From the NCBI RefSeq assembly GCF_004959765.1, contig NZ_SJZD01000003.1:186001-250000 (forward strand): 64,000 bases of DNA. The letters run 5' to 3'. Position numbers and translations under genes: made by a program. Below are positions 60,969 through 64,000 of this stretch, one piece after another. The notes under the pieces are model-generated. The model did not search any database. It was not told the DNA's origin and saw only the letters and a list, made by a program, of their open reading frames with translations. Each line of letters begins with the position of its first letter. The first letter of the stretch is position 1. The DNA is from Flavobacterium sp. H122 (GTDB lineage Bacteria > Bacteroidota > Bacteroidia > Flavobacteriales > Flavobacteriaceae).

Positions 60969-61034
60969 ATGTTTTGGGTTAACATCTTTTTTTTCTGCTT
61001 TAAAAAGGTGTTTGGTATTGGAATTAGAGCGTAA
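60969..61034 (+). pseudogene. Decayed third GIY-YIG copy
   Basis: The frame homologous to copies 1 and 2 reads MFWVNIFFFCFKKVFGIGIR-Ala then stop, matching the pattern of MFYVYIIFSASKDVYYKGF but with many changes. It is preceded by the same palindrome and hairpin. Downstream to 61196 I see nothing but A/T-rich DNA. It shows that the array is older than the copy 1/2 duplication. Confidence 0.7.
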
Positions 61035-61196
61035 AATCAAGATTTGTAATTAAATTGAAAATATTTGCAACATTATTGTTGTTGTCTTGCGGGTGTAACT
61101 GCAATAGTATGAAATGCTTAGCTTTTTTTGTGTAATACGGATTTTAAAAAGCTTGATTTTTTTTCGGAAAGTATTTTTTTAAGTGTAAAATATGAC

Positions 61197-61204
61197 TATA
61201 TTTG
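61197..61204 (+). promoter_or_regulatory. -7 box of tRNA-Asp copy 2
   Basis: TATATTTG, the same box as copy 1, 29 bp before the tRNA. Confidence 0.55.
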
Positions 61205-61233
61205 CACCCAGAAAAACAGAAATACTGTTTTAA

Positions 61234-61307
61234 GGTTTGGTAGTTCAGTTGGTTAGAATACATGCCTGTCACGCATGGGGTCGCGGGTTCGAGTCCCGTC
61301 CAGACCG
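61234..61307 (+). tRNA. tRNA-Asp (GTC), copy 2
   Basis: 74 nt, identical in sequence to copy 1, with anticodon GTC. It is followed immediately by a terminator. Confidence 0.96.
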
Positions 61308-61341
61308 CAAAAAGCTCTTCAGAAATGAAGAGCTTTTTTTG
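61308..61341 (+). terminator. Terminator after tRNA-Asp copy 2
   Basis: AAAAAGCTCTTCA and TGAAGAGCTTTTT pair around GAAA and are followed by T. Confidence 0.88.
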
Positions 61342-61479
61342 TTTTACTTGCTTTATTTTTCTGTGTTTTTCACTTTATTTTTTTGTATTTCGTACTTTAT
61401 TGGTTAATTTTTTAATTTTCATTCAATAAATTCAATTTCTTAGTTTAAATTAGCTGCTATTAACCCAAAACCAAATTTT

Positions 61480-64000
61480 ATGAAAAAGAGATTACTTTCA
61501 TCTTTTTTTCTTTTATATGGAATGGCTGCTGGATTTTCACAGGAAAATGTGAAATTAGCAGTTGATGACATTCAAAAAGAAAAAAAGATAACTAAGAAAG
61601 AAGCTAAAAAACTTAGAAAGAAACACGAGGCTTTTTTAGCAGACAATAAAATAAACAGGAACTTTTATTTAACAAAATCTGAAAGAAAATCGGAAGGTAT
61701 TCCACCTAATAAGTATAATGAACAGGAATGGTTGCTTTCTATGAACCCTTCATTAGGTTATCCAACACATAATAAGTTAAATGAAGTAAGAAAAGAACTT
61801 GAATTCAAGCGCCAGCAGGCTTTGAATCAAAGAATACCTGGTGATGCTTCGGCAAATTCATGGGTAGAAAGAGGGCCTAACAACGTGGGTGGAAGAACCA
61901 GAGCTTTAATTTTTGATCCCGGAGATGCAACAAACAATACTGTTATTGCCGGAGGAGTAAGCGGTGGATTATGGAAGAATACTAATATTTCCAGTGCATC
62001 ATCAACATGGACAAAAATAAATACTTTCCCGGAACATGTAAACGTTCAGAATATAACTGTTGATCCTAATAATACAAATACCTGGTATGTAGGTACAGGG
62101 GAATCATACGTTTTTGGTGATGTGAACGGTAACGGAATATGGAAAACCACTGACAGAGGAACTACTTGGGAAAGAGTCTATGGAGGAGGGGCTGTGACCT
62201 CGGTTGTTAAAAACCTTCATAATTTGGAAATTGTATCTCCTTCAACAGCAATAACTATAAAAGAGTATGCAACAGGGCAGGCAACCTGGACAGGAGGTAA
62301 TATAATCAGCAGTTTTACAGCTCCAATAGTATTAATGAATGACGGGACAGCTCCCACAGACGATGGTTGTACAGCCGCTGTTCAAAATTACAGCGGTAAA
62401 ATTGTATTGATCCGCCGTGGTACTTGTTCGTTTGAATCAAAAGCTGTTGTTGCACAAAATGCAGGTGCGGTTGGTGTAATTATCATGAATAATGCCGCTG
62501 GGGGTTCCGTGTTTAATATGGCTGAAGATGCCGCTGTTGCCGGTACAATCCCAACTATTATGATTTCAAAAGAAGACGGAGATTTGTTGGTTGCAAATCT
62601 GGCTAACTTAACAGGTACTTTTAAACCGTCGGCTGCAACTGAATTTTCAGGTCTGGAAGTTACAGGTGTTCAATTTGTAAATGACCTGGTGGTTAAAAAC
62701 AATGCAGGAGTATCAGAAATTTATGCAGCTATGGGAGATGGCCAGTATTCAGATGCAAGAAACGGTACTCTGTTCGATGCTTCTAATTTTGGAATGTTCA
62801 AATCAGTAAACGGTGGTGCGACCTGGACTAAATTATCGTTGCCTGTGTCGCAAAATAATCACCCTTCTTGTCCTAATGATATTGAAATTGGTGCGGACGG
62901 CGATGTGTGGGTTTCTACTACAAACAGCTGGACTTTTGGAGACGGAGGCGGACGAGTTTTTCATTCGTCGGATAATGGAGCGTCTTTTACATTAAAGCAT
63001 ACTGTGCAGGGAGAAGCTGGGGGTGAACGTGTTGAGATTGAAGCATCAAACACTACTCCGGACAAAATATATGTGTTGTCTGAATTGAAAGACGATCCAA
63101 ACACAACTTCAAAAGTGGAGGTGAAATTAGAGTTGACTACAAATGGTTTTGCAACAGCACCTACAGTTCTTACATTGCCTGCAGGGAATGAGTCGCGTGA
63201 AACCACTTATGGTTTTACAGGGGCGCAGGCATTTTACGATATGATGATTGAATCAGATCCGGTAGATGATAAAATTTTATATGTGGGAGGAATTGATTTA
63301 TACCGTACAGTTAATGCTACCGGGCCTTCTGTAACCTGGGCGACAATTTCAAACTGGACAACTAATGTTCATTCTGATCAGCATGCTATGGTGTTTAAGC
63401 CGGGTAATAGTAACATTGGTTTATTTGGTAATGATGGAGGAGTATATTATTCAGGCAGTTTGTCAGCTACTACAACTCCTGCAACTTCAAGAAACAATGG
63501 ATTTAATGTGACACAATTTGTTGGCGCTGCTGTTATGCCAAATGGTATTTCCGGTGCCTCAGGAGATTTCTTTGTTGCCGGATCTCAGGATAATGGTACT
63601 CAGTATTATTCAGGTTCGTCAACTTCTGCAACTTCTACTGTTGGAGCTTCTGCAGGATTGAATAATACATTTAGAGTTCAGGGAGGTGATGGAGGGAAAC
63701 CTCTGTTTGATCAGGGCTCGGATAAATATTATATTACCAATTATGTGTATAACGATAATATGGTATTGAGAAATGTGGGTAGTACTACAACAAAAGTATT
63801 GAATGACGGTACAGCAAATGCCGGGTTGTTTTATCCTGCAATGGCTTTAGATTCTGCTAATGATATTGTTTATTCAGATTTTACAAGTGGAGGAGTTTAT
63901 CAAATCAGAAGATATTCAAACATAAGAGGTAAGGGACAGGTTGCAAGAACAAATCTTTCAAATGCGTTGCTGACTACTTACGCTACAGCTTTGACAACTG
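61480..64000 (+). CDS. Large secreted sortilin/BNR-repeat protein with PA domain (3' end outside window)
   Basis: At least 840 residues from the ATG at 61480; the C-terminus is beyond the window. It has a signal peptide (LLSSFFLLYGMAAGFSQ). Several BNR/Asp-box or sortilin-like repeats are visible (GIWKTTDRGTTWERV, MFKSVNGGATWTKL, VFHSSDNGASFTL). Between them, at about residues 240-390, is a protease-associated (PA) domain (GKIVLIRRGTCSFESKA, then AGAVGVIIMNN). Proteins of this kind usually end in a T9SS sorting domain, which is expected but not seen here. It is probably a cell-surface or secreted beta-propeller. Confidence 0.85.
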   Translation, partial: MKKRLLSSFFLLYGMAAGFSQENVKLAVDDIQKEKKITKKEAKKLRKKHEAFLADNKINRNFYLTKSERKSEGIPPNKYNEQEWLLSMNPSLGYPTHNKLNEVRKELEFKRQQALNQRIPGDASANSWVERGPNNVGGRTRALIFDPGDATNNTVIAGGVSGGLWKNTNISSASSTWTKINTFPEHVNVQNITVDPNNTNTWYVGTGESYVFGDVNGNGIWKTTDRGTTWERVYGGGAVTSVVKNLHNLEIVSPSTAITIKEYATGQATWTGGNIISSFTAPIVLMNDGTAPTDDGCTAAVQNYSGKIVLIRRGTCSFESKAVVAQNAGAVGVIIMNNAAGGSVFNMAEDAAVAGTIPTIMISKEDGDLLVANLANLTGTFKPSAATEFSGLEVTGVQFVNDLVVKNNAGVSEIYAAMGDGQYSDARNGTLFDASNFGMFKSVNGGATWTKLSLPVSQNNHPSCPNDIEIGADGDVWVSTTNSWTFGDGGGRVFHSSDNGASFTLKHTVQGEAGGERVEIEASNTTPDKIYVLSELKDDPNTTSKVEVKLELTTNGFATAPTVLTLPAGNESRETTYGFTGAQAFYDMMIESDPVDDKILYVGGIDLYRTVNATGPSVTWATISNWTTNVHSDQHAMVFKPGNSNIGLFGNDGGVYYSGSLSATTTPATSRNNGFNVTQFVGAAVMPNGISGASGDFFVAGSQDNGTQYYSGSSTSATSTVGASAGLNNTFRVQGGDGGKPLFDQGSDKYYITNYVYNDNMVLRNVGSTTTKVLNDGTANAGLFYPAMALDSANDIVYSDFTSGGVYQIRRYSNIRGKGQVARTNLSNALLTTYATALTT

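Overview
The window is low-GC DNA with closely packed genes. It carries type IX secretion (T9SS) sorting domains, SusC-free outer-membrane and lipoprotein genes, and -7 boxes of the form TAnnTTTG. Together these point to a member of the Flavobacteriaceae, most likely Flavobacterium or a close relative. Housekeeping genes (prs, L25/ctc, pth, ribF, bioB, rpsP-rimM, trmN6, dnaE, trxA, five tRNAs) are interspersed with accessory loci. Many computed ORFs here begin at a TTG or GTG that lies inside or close to a -7 box or upstream of a better ATG. I moved those starts downstream (pilin, gspD, bioB, regulator, trxA and others).

Layout. 1-10.6 kb (minus): an operon encoding an OmpH/Skp-like anchored protein, a lipoprotein, a 1718-residue RHS-like protein, a TPR protein with a Tat-like signal, and a lamin-tail plus YD-repeat protein that runs off the left edge. 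10.7-16.9 kb (plus, divergent): a minimal type II secretion/type IV pilus-like operon (pilin, A24 peptidase, GspE, secretin, PilM/PilN-like fusion, PilO-like) with no GspF/PilC gene. 17-33 kb: core metabolism, two back-to-back T9SS metalloproteases, a PID-CTERM-like protein, a tRNA-Ala pair, ferredoxin and an acyl-CoA dehydrogenase.

33.6-45.5 kb is the most unusual region. Ten small genes share a nearly identical ~25-residue leader ending in a double-glycine-type site, each followed by a variable core with 4 or 6 cysteines, always an even number. They lie in two blocks, each headed by a paralogous protein that combines an inactive C39-like domain, a VKOR domain and a thioredoxin/DsbA-like domain. 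Between the blocks are a membrane TPR/AraC-type regulator and a cysteine-free GG-leader peptide gene on the other strand. The locus ends with a C39-peptidase ABC exporter and an HlyD adaptor. I infer a system that binds the precursors, oxidises their cysteines, and cuts and exports disulfide-bonded peptides. Three of the peptide leaders carry a short sequence that can form an H-type pseudoknot whose first stem covaries across copies, a candidate undescribed cis-regulatory RNA.

45.6-64 kb: trmN6, rimM, rpsP, an RRM protein, an FAD oxidase with a Bor-like lipoprotein, a DnaE with an N-terminal proofreading exonuclease, thioredoxin and T9SS proteins. After these come two identical tRNA-Asp genes flanking a 335-bp tandem array of GIY-YIG genes (two nearly identical copies plus a decayed third), and finally a large sortilin/BNR-repeat secreted protein running off the right edge.
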